This document shows, piece by piece, positions 23,185 through 30,070 of a stretch of DNA of 30,070 bases (position 1 is its first letter; each line of letters begins with the position of its first letter). The translations under genes were made by a program, and so were the position numbers. The DNA comes from Pullichristensenella sp002068815 (GTDB lineage: Bacteria; Bacillota; Clostridia; Christensenellales; Aristaeellaceae). The stretch covers positions 1 through 30,070 of the forward strand of contig JAXGXF010000019.1 of the NCBI GenBank assembly GCA_040772885.1, read 5' to 3'. A model generated the notes under the pieces. The model did not search any database, was not told the origin of the DNA, and saw nothing but the letters and a program-made list of their open reading frames with translations.

Positions 23185-24099
23185 TCAGTTTTTCAGCGAT
23201 GCTTCGTACTGAAGGTACGGCTCGACCGCCCTGCGAATCTGCGCGTATTCTGCGTCCGTCGCGCGGTTCAAGGGCGACAGGCTCTCGCCGCACCCGCGGC
23301 CGATGCACTCGAGCGCGGCCTTGAGCCTGCGCGGGAACTGCGCGCCGATGATGTTCATCCAGATCGGGTAGATCATGGCCTGCAGCCGAATCGCCTCGCG
23401 GCTGTCGCCCGCCTCCTTGAGGTCCCAGAGCTTCACGCAGAGCGCCGGGAACAGCCCGAGGATCGCCGCGATCGCGCCGTCCGCGCCGAGCTCGTACGTC
23501 GTGTACATCAGTTCGTCCGTCGCGGCGTACATCAGCCCCTTCTCGCCGCACAGCGTCTTCATCTGCATGAACCCGTGCACGCCGCCGCAGCTCTGCTTGA
23601 CGCCGATGACGTTTTGGATGTCGAGCAGCCGGAAGGCGACCTCGGGCTTGATCTCGTTCTGCGGAACGACGTTGTAGATGATGATCGGGAGGTCCACCGC
23701 GTCCGAGATCGCCTCGTAGAAGCGGTAGTTGCCGTCCGCGTCCGTGCCTCCCAAGTACTGTATCGGCGTGATCATCAGCGCGTCCGCGCCGTGCTGCTTC
23801 GCCTCGCGCGCGGCTTTGATCGCGTCCCTCGTCGAGTGGCGGATGATGCCCGCGACGATCGGGATATTGCGCACGTTCTCCTCGCGGAGGATGTCGATCA
23901 TGCGGTTGCGCTCGTCGTCGCGCACGACGCTGCCCTCGCCGGTCGAACCCGCGGGGCTGATGCCGTGCACGCCGGCCGCCATGATGAATTTCGCCTGCTC
24001 GCGAAACGCAGCTTCGTCGAGCCGCTCGTCCGCTGTCCACGGGGTGATGACCGGGGCGATGACGCCGGTCAAATGGCTGTATTGTTCGCGCTTGTTCAT
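23185..24099 (-). CDS. DapA/NanA-superfamily aldolase or dehydratase (substrate unknown)
   Basis: 304 aa class I aldolase-fold protein with GSTGE (51-55), Tyr142 in IIIYNVVPQNE and Lys168 in NVIGVKQSCGG, so Schiff-base chemistry is intact. The Arg of true dihydrodipicolinate synthases after YNxP is missing, which argues against a lysine-biosynthesis role despite the usual automatic name. QYLGGTDADGNYRFYEAI and AATDELMYTTYELGADGAIA place it in a branch of the family acting on other 2-keto acids. AAGGAGGAG lies before the ATG. It follows livF by 16 bases and precedes nanA, as first enzyme gene after the transporter genes. Confidence 0.88.
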   Translation of the reverse strand: MNKREQYSHLTGVIAPVITPWTADERLDEAAFREQAKFIMAAGVHGISPAGSTGEGSVVRDDERNRMIDILREENVRNIPIVAGIIRHSTRDAIKAAREAKQHGADALMITPIQYLGGTDADGNYRFYEAISDAVDLPIIIYNVVPQNEIKPEVAFRLLDIQNVIGVKQSCGGVHGFMQMKTLCGEKGLMYAATDELMYTTYELGADGAIAAILGLFPALCVKLWDLKEAGDSREAIRLQAMIYPIWMNIIGAQFPRRLKAALECIGRGCGESLSPLNRATDAEYAQIRRAVEPYLQYEASLKN

Positions 24100-24115
24100 A
24101 AAAACTCCTCCTTTT

Positions 24116-24838
24116 TCAGCCGCCCAGATATGCCTTTCGGATTTCGTCGGACTCGATCAGTTCCCCGCTCGGCCCGCTCGCCTTGATGACGCCGTTTTCG
24201 AGCACGTACGCGCGGTGCGAGATCGACAGCGCCATGAACGCGTTCTGCTCGACGATCAGGACCGGCACCTGCTGCTCCCGGTTGATGCGCACGATCACGT
24301 CGAACATGTCGTCGACGATGACGGGCGCGAGGCCGAGCGACGGCTCGTCGAACATCACGAGCTTCGGGTCGGCCATCAGCCCGCGCGCGATCGCGAGCAT
24401 CTGCTGCTCGCCTCCGGAGAGGCTCCCCGCGAGCTGCCCCCGGCGCTCTTTGAGCCTGGGGAACAGGTCGAACTGCTTTTCCATCATCTCGTTCATGCGC
24501 GCCTTCGAGTAGCTCTTCGAAAACGCGCCCATCTCGAGGTTCACCTGCACGGACAGGTCCGGGAACACGAGCCGGCCCTCGGGCACGTAGACGATCCCCT
24601 CGGAGACGACCTGATGCGTCTTGAACTTCGTGATGTCCTTTCCGAGGAAGTTGATCTCGCCGCTCTTCGCCGGGCGCAGGCCCATGATCGAGCGCATCGT
24701 CGTCGATTTGCCCGCGCCGTTCGAGCCGATGACCGACACGATCTCGCGCTCGCCGATCGAAAGCGTTATGTCGAACAGCGCCTGCACCTGGTCGTAATAC
24801 ACGTCCACGTGGGACAGGGAAAGCACGGTGCCGCTCAT
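24116..24838 (-). CDS. livF: LIV-type ABC transporter ATP-binding protein LivF
   Basis: 240 aa. Walker A is GSNGAGKST (38-46), signature LSGGEQQ (140-146), Walker B KLVMFDEPSLGLAP (159-172), and the switch His is replaced in the sense VLIVEQNAFMAL, as is normal for LivF (EQN). EGRLVFPDLSVQVNLEMGA is the typical LivF Q-loop region. The ATG overlaps the livG stop by four bases. It forms with LivG the ATPase pair of a branched-chain-amino-acid-type (HAAT) importer. Because enzyme genes for keto-acid chemistry follow directly, the real ligand may be something other than Leu/Ile/Val. Confidence 0.94.
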   Translation of the reverse strand: MSGTVLSLSHVDVYYDQVQALFDITLSIGEREIVSVIGSNGAGKSTTMRSIMGLRPAKSGEINFLGKDITKFKTHQVVSEGIVYVPEGRLVFPDLSVQVNLEMGAFSKSYSKARMNEMMEKQFDLFPRLKERRGQLAGSLSGGEQQMLAIARGLMADPKLVMFDEPSLGLAPVIVDDMFDVIVRINREQQVPVLIVEQNAFMALSISHRAYVLENGVIKASGPSGELIESDEIRKAYLGG

Positions 24839-25611
24839 GGTTCCACCACCTTATATCGCTGCCCGAGGTAGGCGCGGATGACCTCCGGGTCGTGCTGTAT
24901 CTCGCGCGGCGTGCCCTCGGCAATCTTCGCGCCGAAGTTGATGACGGTGATCTCGCGGGAGATGTTCATGATGACGTCCATGTTGTGCTCGATCAAAAAC
25001 AGCGTCGCGCCGCTTGCGTTGAGCTTCAGCAAAAACGCCATGAACTCCGCGCGCTCGGACGGGTTCAGCCCCGCGGCCGGCTCGTCGAGCAGCATCAGCT
25101 CCGGCGCCGTCATCATCGCGCGCGCGACCTCGAGCACCTTGCGGTTTCCGTACGGGAGGTTCACGACGAGCTCGTTGCGTATCGCGTACAGCCCGACGCT
25201 GCTCAACATCTCCTCGGCCTTCTCGCGCAGCATCTTCTCCTCCCGCGCGAACGCCTTGATGCGGAACAGGCTCGGGAACAGCTCGAGCTTCGTCAGCTGG
25301 TGCCCGCCGACCATCACGTTTTCGAGCGCCGTCATCGTGTTGTAGAGCTTGATGTTCTGGAACGTCCGCCCGATGCCGAGCCGCGCGATCTCGTGCGTCG
25401 GCTTTCCGGTGATGTCCATGTCCTTGAAGAAGATTTTTCCGGACGTCGGCGCGAACACGCCCTCGATCATGTTCGTGGTCGTGGTCTTTCCGCTGCCGTT
25501 CGGGCCGATCAGCGCGTGTATCGTGCCGGGCACGACCTCGAGCGACAGGCCGTCGACCGCGGTCAGACCGCCGAAACGCTTCGTGACGTTTTGAAGCCTG
25601 AGCATCGCCAT
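24835..25611 (-). CDS. livG: LIV-type ABC transporter ATP-binding protein LivG
   Basis: 258 aa. Walker A is GPNGSGKTT (36-44), the Q-loop region GIGRTFQNIKLYNTMTALENV is typical of LivG, the signature is the LivG-style LPYGNRK, Walker B is ELMLLDEPAAGLNPSE, and LFLIEHNMDVIM carries the switch His. The ATG (25611) is two bases from the livM stop, with the ribosome site inside livM. Partner of LivF on the cytoplasmic face of the LivHM permease. Confidence 0.94.
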   Translation of the reverse strand: MAMLRLQNVTKRFGGLTAVDGLSLEVVPGTIHALIGPNGSGKTTTTNMIEGVFAPTSGKIFFKDMDITGKPTHEIARLGIGRTFQNIKLYNTMTALENVMVGGHQLTKLELFPSLFRIKAFAREEKMLREKAEEMLSSVGLYAIRNELVVNLPYGNRKVLEVARAMMTAPELMLLDEPAAGLNPSERAEFMAFLLKLNASGATLFLIEHNMDVIMNISREITVINFGAKIAEGTPREIQHDPEVIRAYLGQRYKVVEP

Positions 25612-25612
25612 A

Positions 25613-26572
25613 TCACTTGCCCTCCTTCAGCGCCCGCGCCCGGAGCCGGAGGAACCAGCGCCTAAACAGCGGCCACAGCCCGTCGGGAACGAGGATCGCC
25701 ATCACGATGCAGACCGTGCAGAACATGATCCAGTAGTAGTCGTCGAATTCGCGCAAAAGTTCCGGGAGGATCGTCACGATCGACGCGCCGATGAGGTTTC
25801 CGGGAACCGTTCCGAGCCCGCCGATCATCAGCATCGCGACGTAGTTCTGCGAGTAGTTGATCGTAAATCCCGACGGGTTCAAATTTGTATTGTACATGGC
25901 GTACATCATGCCCGCGACGACCGCGTAGATCGCCGCCAGCGAGAACGCCTGAATCTTCAATTTCGAGATGTTGATGCCGCCCGCCTCCGCCGCCTCGACG
26001 TTGTCGCGGATCGCCTTGAACGCGCGTCCCCACTTCGAGTAGACGAGCCGGAACGCGACCGCGGTCAGGATCACCGCGAAGAACAGGTTCAGGTAGAACA
26101 CGCTGTTCTTGTCGGTGATCTTGTAGAGAAACGGCAGCGGGATCACGTTGTAGAAGCCCATCGTGCCGCCGGTCAGAGCGTCGAGGTTCGCGATCAGGAG
26201 GCGCACGATCTCCGAAAAGCCGATCGTCGTCAGCGACAGGTAGAACCCCTTGAGCCGCAGCGACGGGTAGCCGAGCCCGCGCCCGATCGCAAGTCCGACC
26301 GCGAACAGCGCGAACAGCGCGATCCACGGCATCCAGCCGAGGGACGTCGTCAAAATCCCGTAGGTGTACGCGCCGAACGCGAGCATGCCCGCGGTACCCA
26401 GGTTCATCTGCCCGGTCAGGCCGGTCACGAAGTTGAGCCCGAGCACGAGCACGATGTTGTAGAGCAGCATGTTCAGGATGCTCTGCACGTAGGTGTTCGA
26501 CGCGCGGAAGAACAGCATCAGCGCCGCCAGAAACGCCGCCACCGGAATCGCGGTTCCGAGGATTTTCTTCAT
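25613..26572 (-). CDS. livM: LIV-type ABC transporter permease LivM
   Basis: 319 aa with eight to ten hydrophobic segments. LNFVTGLTGQMNLGTAGMLAFGAY (about 47-70) is the conserved LivM start, SLRLKGFYLSLTTIGFSEIVRLL follows near 104-126, and the cytoplasmic EAA-like loop is GRAFKAIRDNVEAAEAGGIN. GGLGTVPGNLIGASIVTILPELL is near the C-terminus, which ends in a basic tail. The ATG at 26572 is preceded by AAAGGAAG; it follows livH by 23 bases. Confidence 0.93.
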   Translation of the reverse strand: MKKILGTAIPVAAFLAALMLFFRASNTYVQSILNMLLYNIVLVLGLNFVTGLTGQMNLGTAGMLAFGAYTYGILTTSLGWMPWIALFALFAVGLAIGRGLGYPSLRLKGFYLSLTTIGFSEIVRLLIANLDALTGGTMGFYNVIPLPFLYKITDKNSVFYLNLFFAVILTAVAFRLVYSKWGRAFKAIRDNVEAAEAGGINISKLKIQAFSLAAIYAVVAGMMYAMYNTNLNPSGFTINYSQNYVAMLMIGGLGTVPGNLIGASIVTILPELLREFDDYYWIMFCTVCIVMAILVPDGLWPLFRRWFLRLRARALKEGK

Positions 26573-26595
26573 ACTTCGCTTCCTTTCCGATCGCG

Positions 26596-27480
26596 CTACG
26601 CCTTCTTCGCGCGGATGATTCCGCCCGGGCGAAGCAGCAGGAAGACGATCATGACCGCAAAGGCCACCACGTCCTTGTAGACGGTGGGGAAGAACAGCAC
26701 GCCGAACTGCTCGAGCAGGCCGATCAAAATGCCGCCGACGATCGCGCCGTAGTAGCTGCCGAAGCCGCCGACGACGCCCGCGCAGAAGCCCTTGAGCGCC
26801 GCCGCCGAGACCATGCCGGTGCTGACGTTGTAGAGCGGCGCGCAGAGTATGCCGATCAGCCCGCACAGCGCCGCCGACATCGCGACCGTCATGTTGATGC
26901 TCTTTGTCACGTTGATGCCCATCAGCGCCGCGGCGGTCTTGTTCTGCGAGACGCAGATCATCGCCTTGCCGGCCTTCGTGTGCCGGAAGAACAGCTGCAG
27001 GCCCACGACGACGACGATCGATACGCCGATGATGTAGAGGTAGGACTGCGTGAGCACGGTCGAACCGATGCGTATTGAGCTCCTCAAAAAGCCCTTGACC
27101 GAGAACGGGATCGGGCCCCAGTTGAGGCGCACGACCTCGGAGATGATGCGGCTCAACATCATCGTGCCGAACATCGCGTAGGTGATGAATTGGAGATTTC
27201 GGAGCGGGTTCAAGACGATCGTCGAGACCATGACGCCGAACGCCGCCATCGCGACGAGCGTCAGCAGGATCGCGACCAGGAACGGCAATTCCAGCGCGCG
27301 CACGAAGGTTCCGCCGAACAGGTACGCGCCCAGCACGATGAAGCTCTCGTGCGCGAAGTTCACGAGCCCCGTCGCGTTGAAGATCAGCGTGTATTCCGTC
27401 GCGACCAGCGCGTAGATGAACCCCATCGCGACGCCCGTGACGACGAATTGCAGTATATTGAGGTTCGCAAAGATGCTCAA
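26596..27480 (-). CDS. livH: LIV-type ABC transporter permease LivH
   Basis: 294 aa with about eight hydrophobic segments. FVVTGVAMGFIYALVATEYTLIFNATGLVNFAHESFIVLGAY at the N-terminus is characteristic of LivH, TKAGKAMICVSQNKTAAALMGIN is the cytoplasmic coupling loop, and GFCAGVVGGFGSYYGAIVGG is the conserved late motif. The frame needs a TTG start at 27480, with GGAAGGGG about eleven bases upstream; no ATG lies nearby. A perfect 11-bp hairpin lies just upstream, between livJ and livH, and the weak start may further lower permease yield relative to the binding protein. Confidence 0.93.
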   Translation of the reverse strand: MSIFANLNILQFVVTGVAMGFIYALVATEYTLIFNATGLVNFAHESFIVLGAYLFGGTFVRALELPFLVAILLTLVAMAAFGVMVSTIVLNPLRNLQFITYAMFGTMMLSRIISEVVRLNWGPIPFSVKGFLRSSIRIGSTVLTQSYLYIIGVSIVVVVGLQLFFRHTKAGKAMICVSQNKTAAALMGINVTKSINMTVAMSAALCGLIGILCAPLYNVSTGMVSAAALKGFCAGVVGGFGSYYGAIVGGILIGLLEQFGVLFFPTVYKDVVAFAVMIVFLLLRPGGIIRAKKA

Positions 27481-27507
27481 AGCGCCACCGCCCCTTCCAG
27501 ATGTCGT

Positions 27508-27535
27508 CCGGCACAGCCTTTGGGGGCTGTGCCGG
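27508..27535. repeat. Intercistronic hairpin between livJ and livH
   Basis: Perfect 11-bp inverted repeat (CCGGCACAGCC/GGCTGTGCCGG, 6-base loop). On the transcribed strand no U-run follows, so it is more likely a 3'-stabiliser of the livJ message than a full terminator. Confidence 0.6.
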
Positions 27536-27563
27536 AGATTCCTTGCATTGTCTCGGCCGGGGC

Positions 27564-28766
27564 TTATTCGCCGAAGCCGTAGTCGGACGCCATCGAGACG
27601 GAGCCGACGATCGTGGGCACGAGGTCGCGGATCTTCGCGATCGAGATCTCGTAGAGCAGGTTCGTGTACTCGGAGGCGTAGACGGTGCCGACGACGACCT
27701 CAAAGCCGTTCATCTGGGCGATCGCGTCGCGGATCGCGGCGGGCTCGAACGAATCGGCACGCTTGATCGCCTCGATGATGACGGAGGTATGCGAGTAATA
27801 CAGCGCGCCCTGCACGTCCGGCGTCGGGTCCTTGCCGTACATCGCGACCCAAGCGGCGGTGAAGGCGGCCTGCTTCTCGCGCGTGTCGCTCGCGGCGTAG
27901 TCGGAGACGCAGCCCCAGCCCTCGACCCACTCCGGCTCCATCAGATTCAGGACCTCGGTCTGCGCGAGGATCGGGTTCATGTAGACGATCTGGTCGGTCA
28001 GGCCGGCCTCGTACATCGCCTTCGCGAGCGCGGCGGCCGCGATGTCGTGCGTCGAGGAGACCCACGCGTTGACGCCCGCGGCGATCGCCTTCTGGACGTA
28101 GGCCGACAGGTCCGCGTCGTCCTTGTTGTGGTAGTCCTCGTAGTAGGCGACGCCGTTCTTCTCGAAGTACGCCTTGTAGCTTGCGGCCGCGGAGGTGCCG
28201 GTCTCGTCGTTTGCGCAGACGATGCCGACCTTCAGGCCCTCGGTCGAGCCGTGCAGCGCCGTGTAGTCGTCGATGACGGCCTTGCCGAGGATCAGCACGT
28301 TCAGCCCGTCGTCGCAGCGCGTGCGCCAGATCCACGGGTTCTCAAGCGCGGGGATCTTGATCGACGTCGCGGAGTTGATCAGCGGCACCTGCAATTCGCG
28401 GATCGTCGCGTCGAGCGCGAGCGTCATGCCGGAGAAGTAGGGCCCGAAGATCGCGCAGGCTCCCTCGGAGACGAGCTTGCGCACCGTCGTGTCGCACAGC
28501 GTGGAGTCGCCCTGGTCGTCCTCGACCTTGAGCTCGATCATGTGCCAGCCGTCGGAGAGCTGGATGCCGCCGTTCGCGTTCTCCTCGGCGATGCGCAGCT
28601 TCATGCCGTTCTGGGCCTGAAGTCCGCCCGCCGCCTGCGCGCCGGTGACCGGCGTGGTCAGGCCGAAGACGATCGGCTCGCCGTAGACCTTTTGCTCCTC
28701 CACGAGGCCAACGCCCATCGCGAGGATCAGCACCAGGGACAGAAGGATCGCAGTCAGTTTTTTCAT
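27564..28766 (-). CDS. livJ: LIV-type ABC transporter substrate-binding protein LivJ
   Basis: 400 aa exported type I binding protein of the Leu/Ile/Val (HAAT) group. The signal peptide is residues 1 to about 22 (KKLTAILLSLVLILAMGVGL), without a lipobox cysteine, which is unusual for a Gram-positive binding protein. The mature part has IVFGLTTPVTGAQAAGGLQAQNGMKLRIAEENANGGI, the standard start of the family, then CAIFGPYFSGMTLALDATIREL and VGIVCANDETGTSAAASYKAYF. The ATG at 28766 is supported by AAAGGAG about eleven bases upstream; a longer frame begins within the leader. It is first gene of the livJHMGF-aldolase-SDR-gntR operon. The ligand is unknown; the operon suggests an acid sugar or keto-acid related compound. 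Confidence 0.92.
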   Translation of the reverse strand: MKKLTAILLSLVLILAMGVGLVEEQKVYGEPIVFGLTTPVTGAQAAGGLQAQNGMKLRIAEENANGGIQLSDGWHMIELKVEDDQGDSTLCDTTVRKLVSEGACAIFGPYFSGMTLALDATIRELQVPLINSATSIKIPALENPWIWRTRCDDGLNVLILGKAVIDDYTALHGSTEGLKVGIVCANDETGTSAAASYKAYFEKNGVAYYEDYHNKDDADLSAYVQKAIAAGVNAWVSSTHDIAAAALAKAMYEAGLTDQIVYMNPILAQTEVLNLMEPEWVEGWGCVSDYAASDTREKQAAFTAAWVAMYGKDPTPDVQGALYYSHTSVIIEAIKRADSFEPAAIRDAIAQMNGFEVVVGTVYASEYTNLLYEISIAKIRDLVPTIVGSVSMASDYGFGE

Positions 28767-28827
28767 GGATACAAGTCTCCTTTCTGTGTTCGGCTCCCGC
28801 GGCGCGGGAGAGGGTTGGGGTTCAGGG

Positions 28828-28841
28828 AACATCAGACAATC
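28828..28841. repeat. 14-nt direct repeat, copy 1 (livJ leader)
   Basis: AACATCAGACAATC, identical to the copy at 28989-29002 and in the same orientation, 161 bases apart. It lies roughly 20-40 bases inside the predicted livJ transcript. Candidate operator of the FadR-type regulator or another shared regulator. Confidence 0.6.
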
Positions 28842-28870
28842 GCAACGGTATGCTTAACCTTAGCGAACTC

Positions 28871-28899
28871 ATTATCGCACATGGATTGCACATTGTCAA
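28871..28899 (-). promoter_or_regulatory. SigA-type promoter of the livJ operon
   Basis: On the minus strand TTGACA (28899-28894), 17-base spacer, GATAAT (28876-28871). The -35 box is part of the inverted repeat TTGT-CA-ACAA (28893-28902), a possible operator half-site arrangement. The leader to the livJ ATG is about 100 bases. Confidence 0.8.
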
Positions 28900-28950
28900 C
28901 AAGAATATAGCCGATTTTTGATAATTTTCACGCGGATTGCGGATTGACGG

Positions 28951-28979
28951 TTGACATATCCCCGAGTATTGCATATAAT
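28951..28979 (+). promoter_or_regulatory. Consensus SigA promoter of the divergent aldolase gene
   Basis: Perfect TTGACA (28951-28956), 17-base spacer, perfect TATAAT (28974-28979). Such a strong core promoter normally needs a repressor; the second 14-nt repeat starts about ten bases downstream of the -10 box, at the expected transcription start. Confidence 0.88.
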
Positions 28980-28988
28980 AACGGTGAA

Positions 28989-29002
28989 AACATCAGACAA
29001 TC
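28989..29002. repeat. 14-nt direct repeat, copy 2 (aldolase start region)
   Basis: AACATCAGACAATC, identical to 28828-28841. It covers the first transcribed bases of the aldolase message, the usual place for a roadblock-type repressor site. Confidence 0.6.
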
Positions 29003-29035
29003 CATCCCCCCACGATCAAGAAAGGAATTTTGCGC

Positions 29036-29956
29036 ATGAAAGTCACAAACCGGGGCCTCGGCCGCATCTCCATCCCGATGGTAACGCCGTTCGGCAAAGA
29101 CGAGGCGATCGACACGAAGGTCTACAAGGAGCTGATCGACTACGTCATCACCCACGACATGGGCGACTCGGTCATCGCCACCGGCACGACCGGCGAGGCC
29201 GCCTCTTTGATGTTTGAGGAGCGCGTCGAGCTGTTCAAAGCCGCGAAGGAGGCCGTCGCCAACCGCTGCAAGCTGATGTGCGGCACCGGCTGCGCGTCCA
29301 CGAAGGAGACGCTGGAGCTTACGAAGAAGGCGGTCGAGTTGGGCACCGACTTCTGCCTGATCGTCGCTCCCTTCTACAGCAAGCCCGACCAGGAGGGGCT
29401 CTACAATCACTACATGCGCCTCGCGGACGAGACGGACGCGAAGATCATGCTCTACAACATACCGATCTTCACCGGCGTCAACCTCGACCCCAAGACCGTC
29501 GCGAGGCTCGCAAAGCACGAAAACATCTTCGGCATCAAGGACGAGGCCGGGATCAACCCGAACCAGGTGCTCGACTACCGCCTCCATACGATCGACATCG
29601 ACCCCGACTTCATCATCTTCAACGGCGACGACGTGATGCTGCTGCCGACGATCGCGCAGGGCGCGCAGGGCATCATTTCCGGCTCCGCGCACATCATCGG
29701 AGACATTTTGAACAGCGTGTTCGACGCGTTCGAGTTGGGCGACAACGCGGGCGCGCTCGCGGCGTTCACGAAGATCTTCCGCTTCTGCCAGAGCTGGGGC
29801 AGGTTCGGCCGCATCCACCCGAACCCGGTGCTTCGCCCGGCCATCGAAAAGGTCACCGGGCTCAGGATCGGCCCGGCGCGCGGCCCGCTCGCCCCGATGC
29901 GCCCCGAGGAGGAGCAATACCTCGACCTGATGCTGAAGGAGCTCGGAAAGGTCTGA
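29036..29956 (+). CDS. DapA/NanA-superfamily aldolase (third copy, divergent from livJ)
   Basis: 306 aa class I aldolase-family protein with GTTGE (50-54), Tyr140 in IMLYNIPIFTGV and Schiff-base Lys168 in IFGIKDEAG. The residue after YNIP is Ile rather than the substrate-binding Arg region of true DHDPS, so a lysine-pathway role is doubtful; a 2-keto-3-deoxy sugar acid aldolase is more likely. A long C-terminus (WGRFGRIHPNPVLRPAIEKV, RGPLAPMRPEEEQYLDLML) is typical of the family. The ATG at 29036 has AAAGGA nine bases upstream; a TTG six bases earlier is too close to that site. It is transcribed from a consensus promoter and shares a repeat with the livJ leader, hence probably co-regulated with the transporter operon. 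Confidence 0.9.
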   Translation: MKVTNRGLGRISIPMVTPFGKDEAIDTKVYKELIDYVITHDMGDSVIATGTTGEAASLMFEERVELFKAAKEAVANRCKLMCGTGCASTKETLELTKKAVELGTDFCLIVAPFYSKPDQEGLYNHYMRLADETDAKIMLYNIPIFTGVNLDPKTVARLAKHENIFGIKDEAGINPNQVLDYRLHTIDIDPDFIIFNGDDVMLLPTIAQGAQGIISGSAHIIGDILNSVFDAFELGDNAGALAAFTKIFRFCQSWGRFGRIHPNPVLRPAIEKVTGLRIGPARGPLAPMRPEEEQYLDLMLKELGKV

Positions 29957-29970
29957 CCGGCTGCAAATCC

Positions 29971-30014
29971 ATAAGAAAATCCGGCGGCCCGCGGTTTCAA
30001 CCGCGGGCCGCCGG
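29971..30014 (-). terminator. Very strong hairpin terminator at window end
   Basis: 14-bp perfect GC-rich stem (29981-29994 and 30001-30014) extended by one T-A pair with a TTCA loop. On the minus strand it is followed by ATTTTCTTAT, fitting a terminator for a gene coming from the right; it also lies 24 bases after the plus-strand aldolase stop and can serve both. Confidence 0.72.
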
Positions 30015-30028
30015 CGCCGGGCAGCGGT

Positions 30029-30070
30029 TTACCACGTTCTGCCCGGCTCGTCCGCCATCCTGTTGACCCT
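30029..30070 (-). CDS. C-terminal end of a minus-strand gene (partial)
   Basis: The last 13 codons before a TAA at 30031-30029, reading RVNRMADEPGRTW. The only support is an open frame running to the window edge and the minus-strand terminator just beyond the stop. No family can be named. Confidence 0.35.
   Translation of the reverse strand, partial: RVNRMADEPGRTW

Noticed and set aside
22298..24099. Lysine biosynthesis (dapA) role for the tandem aldolases
   Set aside because: The DHDPS-specific Arg motif is absent, and no dapB, dapD, dapL or lysA genes are nearby.
24116..28766. Firm assignment of the livJHMGF genes to branched-chain amino acid uptake
   Set aside because: The family match is good, but cotranscription with aldolase, SDR and FadR-type genes makes the ligand uncertain. 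Only the transporter type is claimed.

Overview
The window looks like chromosomal DNA of a high-GC, Gram-positive, spore-lineage anaerobe of the Bacillota (Clostridia-like). The reasons are: an EtfBA/FAD-oxidase set of the electron-confurcating lactate dehydrogenase type with a ferredoxin-bearing EtfA, a spore photoproduct lyase homologue, von Willebrand A/SpaA-type and TPDTG-anchored surface proteins of clostridial type, AGGAGG ribosome sites and SigA-type -35/-10 promoters. Genus cannot be fixed from the sequence alone. I saw no tRNA, rRNA, CRISPR array, transposase or phage gene.

Layout. (1) 1-3361, minus strand: promoter, etfB, etfA (2x[4Fe-4S] N-terminus) and a glcD/lctD-type FAD oxidase running off the left edge, a probable NAD-linked lactate (2-hydroxyacid) oxidation operon. 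(2) 3362-6280: a decayed coding stretch, a membrane diguanylate cyclase, a free-methionine-(R)-sulfoxide reductase and a LysE-type exporter with a palindrome in its promoter. (3) 6290-8680: a gene graveyard. A receiver-domain start is fused to a TrkA C-terminal fragment; then come the 3' half of an MBOAT acyltransferase (frameshifted), the 5' part of an SsuC-like ABC permease (A7-run frameshift plus amber stop), and the C-terminal part of an SGNH/AlgX-like partner protein. (4) 8685-10466: intact YczE-like membrane protein, a strong hairpin, and splB. (5) 10493-13894: a response-regulator effector fragment abutting head-to-head a 5'-truncated vWA/SpaA adhesin, followed by a frameshifted sortase-anchored protein. 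(6) 13878-14801: AEC-family transporter.

(7) 14857-19986, plus strand: an RbsB/A/C-type sugar ABC importer with an attenuator-like hairpin after the binding-protein gene, then a TIM-barrel, glycosidase-like protein of unknown family. (8) 19987-28766, minus strand: one long probable operon livJHMGF - dapA-like - nanA - SDR - SDR - gntR/FadR. It ends exactly where the sugar operon ends (abutting stop codons, no terminator). (9) 28767-30070: a compact divergent control region with two SigA-type promoters (that of the aldolase a perfect consensus) and a 14-nt direct repeat beside each start region. It drives livJ leftwards and a third DapA/NanA-family aldolase rightwards. A very strong hairpin and the tail of a minus-strand gene close the window.

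Regions 7-9 read as a catabolic locus for a sugar, sialic acid or 2-keto-3-deoxy acid. It has two importers (ribose-type and LIV-type), a hydrolase-like enzyme, three class I pyruvate aldolase-family enzymes, two SDR dehydrogenases and a FadR-type regulator. One aldolase matches N-acetylneuraminate lyase well, and none has the Arg expected in a true dihydrodipicolinate synthase. The lack of epimerase, kinase and deacetylase/deaminase genes (nanE, nanK, nagA, nagB) in the window means a standard sialic-acid pathway is not complete here. This locus is the best candidate for something undescribed.
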